From Martinezella tropici (lineage in GTDB: Bacteria; Pseudomonadota; Alphaproteobacteria; Rhizobiales; Rhizobiaceae), in assembly GCF_003287875.1 (NCBI RefSeq), contig NZ_QMKK01000054.1, positions 434,001 to 498,000 on the forward strand: DNA of 64,000 bases. Direction: 5' to 3'. Of the stretch, positions 54,149 through 63,504 are shown one piece after another; position 1 is the stretch's first letter, and the number at the start of each line of letters is the position of its first letter. Below the pieces are notes generated by a model. That model saw nothing but the letters and a program-made list of their open reading frames with translations. It searched no databases and had not been told where the DNA came from. A program made the position numbers and the translations under genes.

Positions 54149-55333
54149 TTAGTGATAGTAGCCGAGGGTCCTCAGCCATTCTTCGAAGGAATGGGTGTCA
54201 GGCGATGCCGGCGAAGCGACTTGTCCAAGATAGCGTGGAATGGTGAGATTTCTTGCTTCACGAGGACTGTAGCCAAATTCCTTGCTGAATGCCCGGCTGA
54301 AATGTGCTGCCGATGAAAAACCGACGCTAAAGGCAATATCGAGGATCTGCTCCCGGTTCGCCGGATCGCTGAGCGCGGCATGGGCCGACAGAAGACGGCG
54401 TCGCTGAATATAATGATGCACGCCGCCATATTGCTCGAAGATTTGGTAGAGCCTGGTGCGGGATATGCCGAGCTGCCGGCATATCTGCTCCACCGTCAGG
54501 TCGCCCGCAGCAAGATTGCTTTCGACGAACCGCCGCACGCGCTCCGTTACTGCCAGAGTGCTATGTTGCTCGACGCCTGTCGATTGGGCCGCCGATGTCG
54601 AAACGGACGCCACGATCATGTTGCGCACCGTCTGAACGATATGCGGCAGGTCGGTCGCCGCAAAGCGAGGAAGATTGTCCGTGACGCTGTCGAGATATTC
54701 GATCAGCATGCCCGTGAAGATCCCGGAAAGGGCGATGTTGTTTTCGATCTCGACGGGGGCGGGAACTTCGAACAGCAATGCTCGCGGCAGAAAGAGCGAG
54801 AGGGTTTTCGCTTCGGTCGATCGTCCCCGAAAAGGATGCCCGAGAGAGCGCAATTCTATCTTGCCCGGCTCGCCTTCCAGCACACGCCCGTCGACCTCCG
54901 TCCATGTCCGGCCATCGCTCAGGACGGAAATATGCCAATGATCGATGAGGTTGGCTTTTACCTTCGCCTGCGAGCGCATGTAGCTGTGAGGAGGCGTATC
55001 CTGCTGAACGATGAGCATGCCACCGAGATTCCAGGCCACATGATCTGCGGGAAAACCGGTTTCCGGCGAGACATTATCCGGCAGGCGGATGTCAACCAGG
55101 GGTGCGATATAGGTCTGCCAGGCGGCAAATTGTGCCGCCGGTTCGAGCTCGCGCGTCGAAAACCGCAGCGGCTGCAAAGCCGGCAGTGGCAACACTTCCT
55201 CGCTCGCCGGCTTTTCCGGCCGCGGAAAGCGCCGCCGATCTGACGGCTGGGGCCTTCTGTCCTCGCGCCACGATCGATCCTTCGCCTCGATGGACGCAGA
55301 TGCGGATTGTTCTTCGCGCCGCAAATCAGACAA
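54149..55333 (-). CDS. AraC family transcriptional regulator, TTG start
   Basis: A 394-residue regulator. Residues 1-50 are charged and low in complexity, 55-230 form an AraC-binding/cupin-like domain, and the last 100 residues are the double helix-turn-helix: LTVEQICRQLGISRTRLYQIFEQYG and ILDIAFSVGFSSAAHFSRAFSKEFG. The start is a TTG at 55333 with GGAG 6-7 bases upstream; no good ATG is available near the domain start. Its target is not evident from the neighbourhood. Confidence 0.87.
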   Translation of the reverse strand: MSDLRREEQSASASIEAKDRSWREDRRPQPSDRRRFPRPEKPASEEVLPLPALQPLRFSTRELEPAAQFAAWQTYIAPLVDIRLPDNVSPETGFPADHVAWNLGGMLIVQQDTPPHSYMRSQAKVKANLIDHWHISVLSDGRTWTEVDGRVLEGEPGKIELRSLGHPFRGRSTEAKTLSLFLPRALLFEVPAPVEIENNIALSGIFTGMLIEYLDSVTDNLPRFAATDLPHIVQTVRNMIVASVSTSAAQSTGVEQHSTLAVTERVRRFVESNLAAGDLTVEQICRQLGISRTRLYQIFEQYGGVHHYIQRRRLLSAHAALSDPANREQILDIAFSVGFSSAAHFSRAFSKEFGYSPREARNLTIPRYLGQVASPASPDTHSFEEWLRTLGYYH

Positions 55334-55938
55334 TCCGGTCTCCTCGAATACCGTCGGGATAAAACATGAGCACCGCCTTCAAACGGCCACTCACGATGCC
55401 GGCTGATAGATGGTCGCCTGTTTCAACAGGAATAAGGTTCAAAGCCTGCTTCGGGCTGTCTTTTCTCCAGCGAAACGACATGTTGCACCTGCCGTATCCT
55501 TAGCTACCTGATGATGCCAAACCCTTTCATTTGCAGCGCGATTTCGAAAAGGCAAGTCCCGCGGGTCATCAACCTCATATTCGCGTGGCAATTGCCCTGA
55601 ACTATGGCGCCAGGTGGTGTGGATTCGTGTCGTATTGGCACATACCGAGCGATTTCGGGACGGCGGGCCGATCGGATATCTGCAAGAGTGGACGGACTTT
55701 GGGCTGCGCTGCAGACCAATGTCGCCCCGGTATTTGATTGAAGGCGTTGCCGACTTCCGGCAATAGCTTTATGCCGCACATAACGAGGCTTGGCATGGTC
55801 CGGTCTCCATCATATCTTTGCGGAACTCCCCACCGGCGCGCTTTGCGAGCAACCCTTCCGTTTTTCATGCGTAGTTTGCATTTGCCCATCCAGCCAATTT
55901 TTCCTACGCAGATATCAACCACAGTTTTGGAATGAGAC
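55334..55938. other. 605-base non-coding region
   Basis: No frame here looks like a protein in either direction. The segment around 55620-55735 (coding in one frame for a short YWHIPSDFGTA-like string) reminds me of dispersed intergenic repeats of Rhizobiales rather than a gene. The region should also hold the promoters of the leftward AraC gene and the rightward dipeptidase. Confidence 0.4.
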
Positions 55939-56976
55939 ATGACCGAATCCTCGATAATCCCCGTCTTTGATGGCCACAACGACGTGCTGCTCCGGCTGCG
56001 CCGCGGCGGCTTGAATTCCGTCGACGCTTTCCTGAATGGCGAAGCTGCCGGGCATATCGACCTGCCTCGTGCGCGCCGCGGTGGCCTCGCCGGCGGGCTA
56101 TGCGCCATATTCATTCCGTCGCCGGATCAGCCGAAGCCCGAAAACGCCGATTTTGTCACGCCTGCCCAGCCCGACGCGCTGAACGAGACCCTGGCCATGG
56201 CGCGGCTTTTGCTAGCGATCGAGGCCCGCTCCAAGGGAGCGGTAAAGGTTTGCCGTTCGGCCGCCGATATCAAGCGCTCCATTGCCGAGGGCCAATTCGC
56301 TGCGATTTTCCACATCGAGGGCGCGGAGGCTGTCGCGGCCGATCTCGATGCTCTTTACGTCCTGCATCAGGCCGGGCTACGCACGCTCGGGCCTGTATGG
56401 AGCCGCTCGAACGTCTTTGCTCATGGCGTGCCGTTCCGCTTTCCCTCGACGCCGGATATCGGCCCTGGCCTCACCGATGCCGGCAAGGATCTGATCCGCG
56501 CCTGCAACGAGCTCAGGATCATGATCGATCTATCGCACATGAACGAGCAGGGTTTTTGGGATATCGCGAAATTGTCGAATGCGCCGCTGGTCGCCTCGCA
56601 TTCCAACGCGCATGCCATCAGCCCGCACAGCCGCAATCTGACCGACAGGCAGCTCGACGCGATCCGCGATACGGGCGGCCTGGTCGGCATCAATTTCGGC
56701 GTGCTCTTCCTGCGCGATGACGGCGCGAGGAACATGGATACGCCGCTCGACATCCTCGTTCGCCACGTCGCCTACATTGCCGAGCGCATTGGCATAGAGC
56801 ACGTCGCGCTCGGTTCCGATTTCGATGGTACGACCATACCGGCAGCACTAGGCGATGCGAGCGGGCTGCCGAAGCTGATCGACGCCCTGCGCGCGCATGG
56901 CTTTGACGACCAGGCGCTCGCCAAGATCGCGCATCAGAACTGGATTCGCGTCCTCGATCAGACCTGGGGCGGCTGA
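55939..56976 (+). CDS. membrane dipeptidase-type M19 peptidase
   Basis: A 345-residue renal-dipeptidase family metalloenzyme. Binuclear zinc ligands are in PVFDGHNDVLLR, FHIEGAEAV, SHSNAHAISPHSRNLTD, and the active-site ALGSDFDGT follows. No signal peptide, so it is cytoplasmic in spite of the family name. It would hydrolyse dipeptides or N-acyl/D-amino acid derivatives. Convergent with the importer-monooxygenase operon; a functional link is possible but not shown. Confidence 0.9.
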   Translation: MTESSIIPVFDGHNDVLLRLRRGGLNSVDAFLNGEAAGHIDLPRARRGGLAGGLCAIFIPSPDQPKPENADFVTPAQPDALNETLAMARLLLAIEARSKGAVKVCRSAADIKRSIAEGQFAAIFHIEGAEAVAADLDALYVLHQAGLRTLGPVWSRSNVFAHGVPFRFPSTPDIGPGLTDAGKDLIRACNELRIMIDLSHMNEQGFWDIAKLSNAPLVASHSNAHAISPHSRNLTDRQLDAIRDTGGLVGINFGVLFLRDDGARNMDTPLDILVRHVAYIAERIGIEHVALGSDFDGTTIPAALGDASGLPKLIDALRAHGFDDQALAKIAHQNWIRVLDQTWGG

Positions 56977-57040
56977 GAAGAGCCGTCTCCGTCCAAGCCG
57001 GGGCAGCTGCGGAAGATCGCGGCGGCCCCTTGCCTGAAGC

Positions 57041-58438
57041 CTATCCGGCGCGTCTGGATAGGGCCGCAGCTTCCCCAAGATTGCGATAGCCGGCCGCCGG
57101 ATGCGGTGCCGTGAGTCTTGGGCCGCTGCCGCCGAGCTTCTCGCGCAGGGTGCCCGCGCGATATTCGGTCTTGTAGACGCCGCGCTTCTGCAGCTCCGGC
57201 ACCAGAAGATCGACGGCATCTTCGAAGCTTTCGGGCGTGACGGCATAGGCAAGATTGAAGCCGTCGACGTCGGTATCCTCGATCCATTCCTGCATGAGGT
57301 CCGCGACCGTCTGTGGCGAGCCGACAAAGACCGGGCCGAAGCCGCCAATGCCGACCCAATCCGCCATTTCGCGCACCGTCCATTCCTTGCCTGGGTCGAT
57401 GGTGGTGAAGGTCTCGACAGCAGATTGCACCGCATTGGTATGGCGATGGCGCAGCACCTCGTCGGGCGAGAACTGGCCGAAATCGATGCCCGTCCAGCCG
57501 GAGATCAGCGCCTGCGCGCCTTCGAGCGAAACATATTGACGGTATTCGTTGAACTTGCGCTGCGCCTCGGCATCCGTCTCACCGAGAATCACAGTCTGAA
57601 GATTGAAGGAGAGGATTTCTCGGGGATTGCGGCCGATGCGCTCGGCGGCTTCGCGAACATTGGCGACATAGCGTTTCAGGACCGCTTTTGACGGTGCGGC
57701 GACGAAAATGCATTCGGCATGCGCGCCGGCGAAATCCTTGCCGCGGCTGGAGGCGCCCGCCTGGTAGAGCACAGGCGTGCGCTGCGGCGACGGTTCGCAG
57801 AGATGAATGCCGGGTACGCTGAAATGCTTGCCGGAATGGCGGATCGGATGCACCTTTTCCGGTCTCGTAAAGATGCCGCTCTCGCGATCGCGGATGACGG
57901 CGTCGTCTTCCCAGCTGCCCTCCCAAAGCTTGTAGCAGACTTCGAGATATTCCTCGGCCAACGCATAACGATCGTCATGTTGTGTCTGGGCCGATTGACC
58001 GATGTTGAGCGCGCCGCTGTTCAAATAGGAGGTGACGATGTTCCAGCCGACGCGCCCTTTCGTCAGATGATCGAGCGTCGAGATGCGCCGTGCGAAGGTA
58101 TAGGGATGCTCGAAAGAGAGCGAAGCCGTCAGACCGAAGCCGAGATGCTCCGTTTCATAGGCCATGGTCGGGATGAGCTGCAGCGGATCGTTGACCGGCA
58201 CCTGTGCCGAATGGCGCAAGGCCGCATCGACATTGCCGTTCAGAACGTCATAGACCCCAAGCACGTCGGCGATGAACAGGCCGTCGAACTTGCCGCGCTC
58301 CAGCGTCTTTGCCAGATGGACCCAATAATCGAGGTCCTTGTAGGTCCAGGATTTGTCGCGCGGATGGCGCCATAGGCCCGGTGACTGGTGTCCGACGCAG
58401 TTCATGTCGAAGGCATTGAGCCTGATTTCGCGTGTCAT
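57041..58438 (-). CDS. LLM-class flavin monooxygenase (NtaA/SnaA/DszA family)
   Basis: A 465-residue FMNH2-dependent monooxygenase. Family landmarks are SPGLWRHPRDKS, FDGLFIADVLGVYD, TKGRVGWNIVTSYLNS, and YQAGASSRGKDFAGAHAE, with the C-terminal GFNLAYAVTPESFEDAVDLLVPEL cut by a Phe-rich helix. Relatives oxidise nitrilotriacetate, EDTA, pristinamycin precursors or dibenzothiophene sulfone and need a separate flavin reductase, which is not in the window. Last gene of a five-gene operon with a CUT2-type importer. Confidence 0.9.
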   Translation of the reverse strand: MTREIRLNAFDMNCVGHQSPGLWRHPRDKSWTYKDLDYWVHLAKTLERGKFDGLFIADVLGVYDVLNGNVDAALRHSAQVPVNDPLQLIPTMAYETEHLGFGLTASLSFEHPYTFARRISTLDHLTKGRVGWNIVTSYLNSGALNIGQSAQTQHDDRYALAEEYLEVCYKLWEGSWEDDAVIRDRESGIFTRPEKVHPIRHSGKHFSVPGIHLCEPSPQRTPVLYQAGASSRGKDFAGAHAECIFVAAPSKAVLKRYVANVREAAERIGRNPREILSFNLQTVILGETDAEAQRKFNEYRQYVSLEGAQALISGWTGIDFGQFSPDEVLRHRHTNAVQSAVETFTTIDPGKEWTVREMADWVGIGGFGPVFVGSPQTVADLMQEWIEDTDVDGFNLAYAVTPESFEDAVDLLVPELQKRGVYKTEYRAGTLREKLGGSGPRLTAPHPAAGYRNLGEAAALSRRAG

Positions 58439-58474
58439 CTTGCTATTCCTGCGATTGTATCGTTGGGCCGGCGA

Positions 58475-59452
58475 TCAGACGCCGACGGCTTTCTTGTTGA
58501 CGAAGCTGAAGGCGAGCACGGCGAAGATCAAAAGGCCGGTGCCGACCTGCTGCCAATAGAAGTTCAGGCCCGTCAGCAGCAGGCCGTTGGCAACGATGCT
58601 CAACAGCAGAACGCCAAGAACGGTGCCGGCGACATTCGGCCGACCGAGTGGCGAAAAGGTCGTGCCGATGAAGGTGGCGCCGATGGCGTTCAGCATGAAG
58701 CCGTTGCCGGAGGAGGGGATATAGACGGTGACCGTCGCCGTCAGGATCAGCCCGGCAAAGGCGGCAATCGTGCTTGCAAGAATGAAGGTCACGGCGACAT
58801 GCTTTGCCAGTCCAATCCCGGAATAGCGCACCGTCCGCGGTTGGATGCCGATCGCAAGCACGACTCGGCCGAAGCGCATGCGCCCGAACAACAGTGCTGC
58901 GCCCGCGATGATGACCGCGGCGATCAGAAGCGGGACCGGCAGGCCGGCAATCGTTCCATGACCGATAAAGCGGAACGCTGCGGGGACGCCGGAAGGCGGC
59001 AGATAGACCGGATTGCCACCGTCCGTGAGCAATTGCTGAATGCTGCGGCCGATGAACAGCGTTCCGAGTGTTGCCAGGAATGGCGAGACGCCGATCGCCG
59101 AGATCAGCGCCGCATTGACGCTGCCGACCACGGCTCCGGCGCCAAGGCCCGCCAAGGCGGCCAGCGGCACGGGCAGGCCTGCAAGAATACCGGAGACGAA
59201 GGCGAAGCTTGCGAAATCGACCGCCGTTCCGACGGAGAGATCGATGCCGCCGGCGGCAACGGCGAAGGTCATGGCGATCGAGACGATGGCCAGCAGCGTG
59301 AAGTTATTGACGAGAATGCTCTGCAGATTGCCGATGCTGAGAAATGTCGGTGCCACGATCGAAAACAGGGAAAAGACGACGACAAGGGCGACAATGAGTC
59401 CATAGCGGGCGAGGCCGGCGAATGATCGTGTCGGAGCGATGGCAGCGGTCAT
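58475..59452 (-). CDS. ABC transporter permease, RbsC-like (CUT2), second copy
   Basis: A 325-residue permease with eight or more helices. AAGGIDLSVGTAVDFASF is the canonical RbsC-type motif and GATFIGTTFSPLGRPNVAGTVLG cut near the C-terminus is the second hallmark. Starts 3 bases after the other permease gene, so the channel is probably a heterodimer. Confidence 0.92.
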   Translation of the reverse strand: MTAAIAPTRSFAGLARYGLIVALVVVFSLFSIVAPTFLSIGNLQSILVNNFTLLAIVSIAMTFAVAAGGIDLSVGTAVDFASFAFVSGILAGLPVPLAALAGLGAGAVVGSVNAALISAIGVSPFLATLGTLFIGRSIQQLLTDGGNPVYLPPSGVPAAFRFIGHGTIAGLPVPLLIAAVIIAGAALLFGRMRFGRVVLAIGIQPRTVRYSGIGLAKHVAVTFILASTIAAFAGLILTATVTVYIPSSGNGFMLNAIGATFIGTTFSPLGRPNVAGTVLGVLLLSIVANGLLLTGLNFYWQQVGTGLLIFAVLAFSFVNKKAVGV

Positions 59453-59455
59453 GGC

Positions 59456-60475
59456 TCAGATCTCCCGTTTGCGCAGCAGGGTGGTGGCAGAAACCACGAT
59501 GAGGATCAGAAGACCTTGAACGCCGCTGACCAGCGTGCTTGGCAGGTTGAGCAACTGAAAGCCATTGATGAGAAAGCCGACGAACAGCGTCGATATGAGC
59601 GTGCCGCCGATGGTCGGTACGAGCCGGCGCGAGAAGACAGAGCCGAGCAAGGCCGTTACGACGACGGGAAGCAGCATTTCGCCCGAACCGGTGGTGCTGC
59701 CGCTGAGATAGGCGACCGACAGGATGCCGGCGATGCCGCCGCAGAACCCGCTGGCGACGAAAGCGCCCGCGACCAGGCTCCTCAACGGCAATCCGGCGGC
59801 GCGTGCGGCCTCCGGAAACTCGCCGACGGCATAGAGCCTGAGGCCGAGTGGGGTGAATTGAACGATCGCCGTGGCGATGATGGTGAAGCCGATCAGCACA
59901 TAGGCGAGGATCGGAATGCCGAAGCCGTCAGACGATGACAGAAGGGCAAGGAGGTCAGTCGAGGCGGGAAGCACGGTATTCTGCGTCAGCACCAGCTCCA
60001 GCCCGGCGACCACGTTCATTACGGCGAGGGTCGCCAGCAATGGTACGATGCCGGCAAAGACGATCGCCAGCGCATTGACGGCGCCGATCGCCAGACCGGT
60101 CGCCAGCGCGCCCGCCGCGGCGACCAGGTCACTGAAGCCGAGCTGGATGAGGCTTGCGTAAACCGCGGCGCTCAGCCCCATATTGGCGGCAAGCGAGAGG
60201 TCTATGCCACCGGTGACGACATTGGAGCCGCCTGCAATCAACACGATCGTGAGGCCGATGGCAAGAACACCCGAAATGGCCGATTGTCCGAGCACGTTGC
60301 CGATATTGCCGACCGTCAGAAAATAGGGCGCCGTCAGCGCGAAAATCACCAGAATGGCTGCAAAGGCAAGCAGCGAACCGAACCGCAGGGCAGCAGCGGC
60401 AAGCCTGCCGCCGGTCGGTAAGGCTTTTGCCGTCGAAGTTTCAGGCAGCGAGGCAAATTGAACATCAGCCGACAT
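59456..60475 (-). CDS. ABC transporter permease, RbsC-like (CUT2), first copy
   Basis: A 339-residue permease. IAGGSNVVTGGIDLSLAANMG is a variant of the RbsC motif with a short insertion before GGIDLS. The ATG at 60475 lies inside the end of the ATPase gene (11-base overlap); a start 21 bases further upstream adds no homology. Two different permeases in one CUT2 operon is less common than a homodimer. Confidence 0.92.
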   Translation of the reverse strand: MSADVQFASLPETSTAKALPTGGRLAAAALRFGSLLAFAAILVIFALTAPYFLTVGNIGNVLGQSAISGVLAIGLTIVLIAGGSNVVTGGIDLSLAANMGLSAAVYASLIQLGFSDLVAAAGALATGLAIGAVNALAIVFAGIVPLLATLAVMNVVAGLELVLTQNTVLPASTDLLALLSSSDGFGIPILAYVLIGFTIIATAIVQFTPLGLRLYAVGEFPEAARAAGLPLRSLVAGAFVASGFCGGIAGILSVAYLSGSTTGSGEMLLPVVVTALLGSVFSRRLVPTIGGTLISTLFVGFLINGFQLLNLPSTLVSGVQGLLILIVVSATTLLRKREI

Positions 60476-62015
60476 GGCGCAATCCTTCCAAGGCACCGGT
60501 GGATGCCGACAGAACTTCGTCCGTTGTGGTCTGAGAGGAAATCAGTTCACGCGTCACGCGACCGCGGAATAGCACAAGGATCCTGTCCGTGATGCCGACA
60601 AGCTCCTGAAGATCCGAAGACAGCACGATCACACCGGCACCGCGGGCGGCAAGTTCGCCGATCAGCGAATAGATTTCGACCTTCGAGCCGATGTCGACGC
60701 CGGCGGTCGGCTCGTCGAGCAGGTAGATATCCGACCGGCGGCTCAGCCATTTGGCAATCGCCACCTTCTGCTGATTGCCGCCCGAGAGCGTCCGCACCAA
60801 TGCCTCGCGTCCAGCCGTCTTGATCTGCAGCCGCTTGATCAGCTCGTCGGTGTCGGCGCTTTCTCGCTTTTTGTTGAGAAAGCCGAAGCGCGTATAGCGG
60901 CCCAGGCTCGACAGGGTGATGTTTTCACGGACGCTGAGCTCCAGACCTACACCGTGGCCGCGCCTATCCTCCGGTACCAAGGCGATCTGGTGATCGACGG
61001 CTTCGACCGGGTTGCGCGGCTTCAGGCCACGCGCATCGACATCGATCGTCCCATCTGTTGCGGCCTGCAAGCCAAACAGGGTGCGAACGAGATCCTTTGC
61101 CCCCGAGCCGAGAAAGCCCGTAATACCGAGGATCTCGCCGCGATGCAGTGAGAAGCTGACATCGTGAAAACGGCTGGCTGCCGAGAGATTCCTGACCTTG
61201 AGGATTTCCTTGCCGAGTTCGACCTGCCGCTTGGGAAACATGTCGGCGATATCGCGTTCGACCATCAGGTTGGCAATCTTACCTGCCGAGATTTCGCTTG
61301 CCCTCAGAGAAGCTACATCGATACCATTGCGCAGAACCGTAACATCGTCGCACAAGGCCTCGATTTCATTGAGATAATGCGAGACATAGACAATGGTCAC
61401 GCCCTCACCGCGCAGGCGACGGATGAGGCGGAACAGGATCTCCGCTTCCTGGCGCACCAGCGCCGCGGTCGGCTCGTCGAAGACAAGGATCTTCGGTTTA
61501 TGCAGCAGCGCGCGGGTGATCTGCACGATCTGGCGTTCGGCCGTCGAGAGCTCGCTGATGAGCGCGTTCTTCGGCAGATCGACGCCGAAATAATTGGCAA
61601 GGAGCTCTGCTGCCCGCCGCTGCATGGCGCTGCGGTCGAGGAAAGGCGTCTTGCCGAGGCGGGTCTCTCGCCCGAGAAAAAGCGATTCTCCGACGGTGAA
61701 GGTCGGGACCAGCAGCCGATCCTGGTGGATGAAATGAATGCCGAGCTCTTCGCACAGATGCGGCGTCAGGCGATCATAGGCCCGGCCCTCGATCTCGATC
61801 CGTCCCTCGTCCGGGGTATGCAGACCGGCAAGGAGCTTGATCAAAGTGGATTTGCCCGCTCCGTTCTGACCGACAAGTCCGTGGACGGTGCCGCGCCTGA
61901 TGGCAAGTGACGCTCCGGCCAGCGCCTGCGCGCCGCCGAAGCGTTTGACGATGCCATCGAAGCGCAGGATGTGCGACTCGTTGTCTGCTGTGGTCGCATG
62001 CTCGGCTGCGGTCAT
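60465..62015 (-). CDS. sugar-type ABC transporter ATP-binding protein (RbsA-like)
   Basis: A 516-residue protein with two ABC domains, as usual for CUT2 importers. First domain: Walker A GQNGAGKSTLIK, signature LSTAERQIVQITRAL, Walker B ILVFDEPTAAL. Second domain: degenerate Walker A GFLGSGAKDLVRT, signature LSGGNQQKVAIAKWL, Walker B IYLLDEPTAGVD. The loss of the P-loop lysine pattern in the second domain is typical of the family. Downstream permease starts inside its 3' end. Confidence 0.93.
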   Translation of the reverse strand: MTAAEHATTADNESHILRFDGIVKRFGGAQALAGASLAIRRGTVHGLVGQNGAGKSTLIKLLAGLHTPDEGRIEIEGRAYDRLTPHLCEELGIHFIHQDRLLVPTFTVGESLFLGRETRLGKTPFLDRSAMQRRAAELLANYFGVDLPKNALISELSTAERQIVQITRALLHKPKILVFDEPTAALVRQEAEILFRLIRRLRGEGVTIVYVSHYLNEIEALCDDVTVLRNGIDVASLRASEISAGKIANLMVERDIADMFPKRQVELGKEILKVRNLSAASRFHDVSFSLHRGEILGITGFLGSGAKDLVRTLFGLQAATDGTIDVDARGLKPRNPVEAVDHQIALVPEDRRGHGVGLELSVRENITLSSLGRYTRFGFLNKKRESADTDELIKRLQIKTAGREALVRTLSGGNQQKVAIAKWLSRRSDIYLLDEPTAGVDIGSKVEIYSLIGELAARGAGVIVLSSDLQELVGITDRILVLFRGRVTRELISSQTTTDEVLSASTGALEGLRHVG

Positions 62016-62076
62016 GAAAGAGGCCTTTCGCCTTTGGAGGAGCGATGCGGGGAGATCCGCATCGCCGGTTTGCAGG

Positions 62077-63084
62077 TCAGCCGATGCCGAGCTTCTTGAT
62101 CACGTCGGCGACATTGCTTTTGTTTGCCAGCAGGGCAGGGACGTAGGTTTCGCGCGGCAGCGTCTGCCCCGAGAGCAGCTTGGCGACATTGCGGATAGCC
62201 GTACGACCGATCTCCGCCGGCTGCTGGGCAGCATCGGCGCCCGCCGGTGAATTGGGATCGGCGACGAGCTGCAGCACTTCCGGGCTGCCGTCGACGCCGT
62301 AGGTGCGGATCTCCGTGCGGCCGGCGGCGGCGAGAGCCTGCGTGGCACCAAGCTGCGGAATGTCCCAAGCCGACCAGATCGCTTTGATCGACCCCTTTTC
62401 CGGATATTTATTGAGGATCGCTGTGATCTGGGTGAATGCGTCCTGAACCGTATTCGGAATGACGTCACGCAGCTCCGGCTGGATAATCTTCACCTTCGGG
62501 AAGTATTTGACGACGTTGACGAGCTGGTCGTAGCGGATCGCGCAGGGCGTCACGCCGTAGAAGCCGTTGAAGGCGACGATATTGCCTTCGCCGCCAATGT
62601 CGGAGACGAGCTGCAGCGCCAGGTCCTTGCCGATGCCCCAATTGTCCGAGGTGGTGTTGTTGATCGAGTTGGTCGAGCCGACATCGACGGTCAAAACGGG
62701 AATGCCGGCGTCGCGGGCCTTCTTCAGCCAGGGGTCGATGACGCTCAGCGTGCCGAGGATCTGGACGATCGCGTCCGGCTTCTGGGCGATCAGCGTCTGC
62801 AGCTGCGAGACAAGCTTGCCGTCATTGCGGCCGGCATCGACGGCAATCGGCGTGCCGCCCAGGCGCTTCACTTCGTCGATTTGTGCGTTGTAGGCCTGCA
62901 GGTCGAAATAGTGGTCGGTTCCCGTCGCGCTTATGGCGATCCGCTTGCCTTTCAACGACAATGCATCATCGGCAGCTGCCGCGGTTTTGGACAGAATGCT
63001 CGAGGCCGCGAGCGCCGTTCCGGCAACCGCCGTCAGTTTAAGAATATCCCGGCGTCCGAGGCCGATCGTCTGTTCCTTGGTCAT
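62077..63084 (-). CDS. ABC transporter substrate-binding protein with Tat signal
   Basis: A 335-residue periplasmic-binding-protein-1-fold protein. The N-terminus has a twin-arginine signal (GLGRRDILKLTAVAG) and cleavage near AAA-ADD. The mature part follows the ribose/galactose-binder pattern: GKRIAISATGTDHYFDLQ, IAQKPDAIVQILG, and IWSAWDIPQLGATQALAAAG. GGAGAGGA lies before the ATG at 63084; 39 further in-frame codons upstream are unlikely. Export by Tat is unusual for binding proteins and suggests folding or cofactor/ligand loading in the cytoplasm. Ligand unknown. Confidence 0.9.
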   Translation of the reverse strand: MTKEQTIGLGRRDILKLTAVAGTALAASSILSKTAAAADDALSLKGKRIAISATGTDHYFDLQAYNAQIDEVKRLGGTPIAVDAGRNDGKLVSQLQTLIAQKPDAIVQILGTLSVIDPWLKKARDAGIPVLTVDVGSTNSINNTTSDNWGIGKDLALQLVSDIGGEGNIVAFNGFYGVTPCAIRYDQLVNVVKYFPKVKIIQPELRDVIPNTVQDAFTQITAILNKYPEKGSIKAIWSAWDIPQLGATQALAAAGRTEIRTYGVDGSPEVLQLVADPNSPAGADAAQQPAEIGRTAIRNVAKLLSGQTLPRETYVPALLANKSNVADVIKKLGIG

Positions 63085-63123
63085 GAAAGCATCCTCTCCA
63101 GCAATCCATAAATGCCAATAGAA

Positions 63124-63137
63124 TATAAAATTGGTAG
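63124..63137 (-). promoter_or_regulatory. shared upstream motif, copy 2
   Basis: On the minus strand CTACCAATTTTATA, 39 bases before the Tat-type binding protein gene, preceded by ATTTAAAT. Fits C[T/G]AC[C/T]AA-N4-ATA. Confidence 0.35.
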
Positions 63138-63406
63138 ATTTAAATGATTTGCGGGAGGAACGTTTTTCCAAAACTGGAGCGGCCTGGGAAATTTCCGTCA
63201 TCCAGCCTTCTAATGTACAGATCGGGTTTCCGTGGCTCGTGCAGTGATTGACAGGTCAAGGTCTGCCTTTTCGGACGCTGCTCTATCGCCATCACCCGAA
63301 CTGGCTATCTGCGAGATTGCGCGATCTCGTGGGCAAGCCCTTGCCGCCAAGCCTTCCCGTCGCGAACAAAGAATCTCCGAAGGCGGGCAAAATCGGATAA
63401 TTTAAT

Positions 63407-63420
63407 CTACTAAAAACATA
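63407..63420 (+). promoter_or_regulatory. shared upstream motif, copy 3
   Basis: CTACTAAAAACATA, 84 bases before the binding-protein gene at 63505, preceded by ATTTAAT and followed by GAGTTTATAG. Same pattern and same orientation relative to the gene as copies 1 and 2; the flanks on both sides also resemble copy 1. Confidence 0.35.
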
Positions 63421-63504
63421 GAGTTTATAGCTAAATAATTGCACGCGTCGCAGGGTCATCATTCCGTCAGACGACGCTTCCGATTGATCGTGAGGGTCGC
63501 GACA

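Larger units (their letters stand above)
63085..63504. other. divergent promoter region between two binding-protein genes
   Basis: About 420 bases with no gene. It carries the two copies of the shared motif (63124-63137 and 63407-63420), each reading toward the gene it precedes, and two AT-rich patches around them that are likely promoters. Confidence 0.6.

Noticed and set aside
55602-56114. Minus-strand frame in the gap before the dipeptidase
   Set aside because: Runs into the dipeptidase gene on the other strand and has no recognisable protein features.
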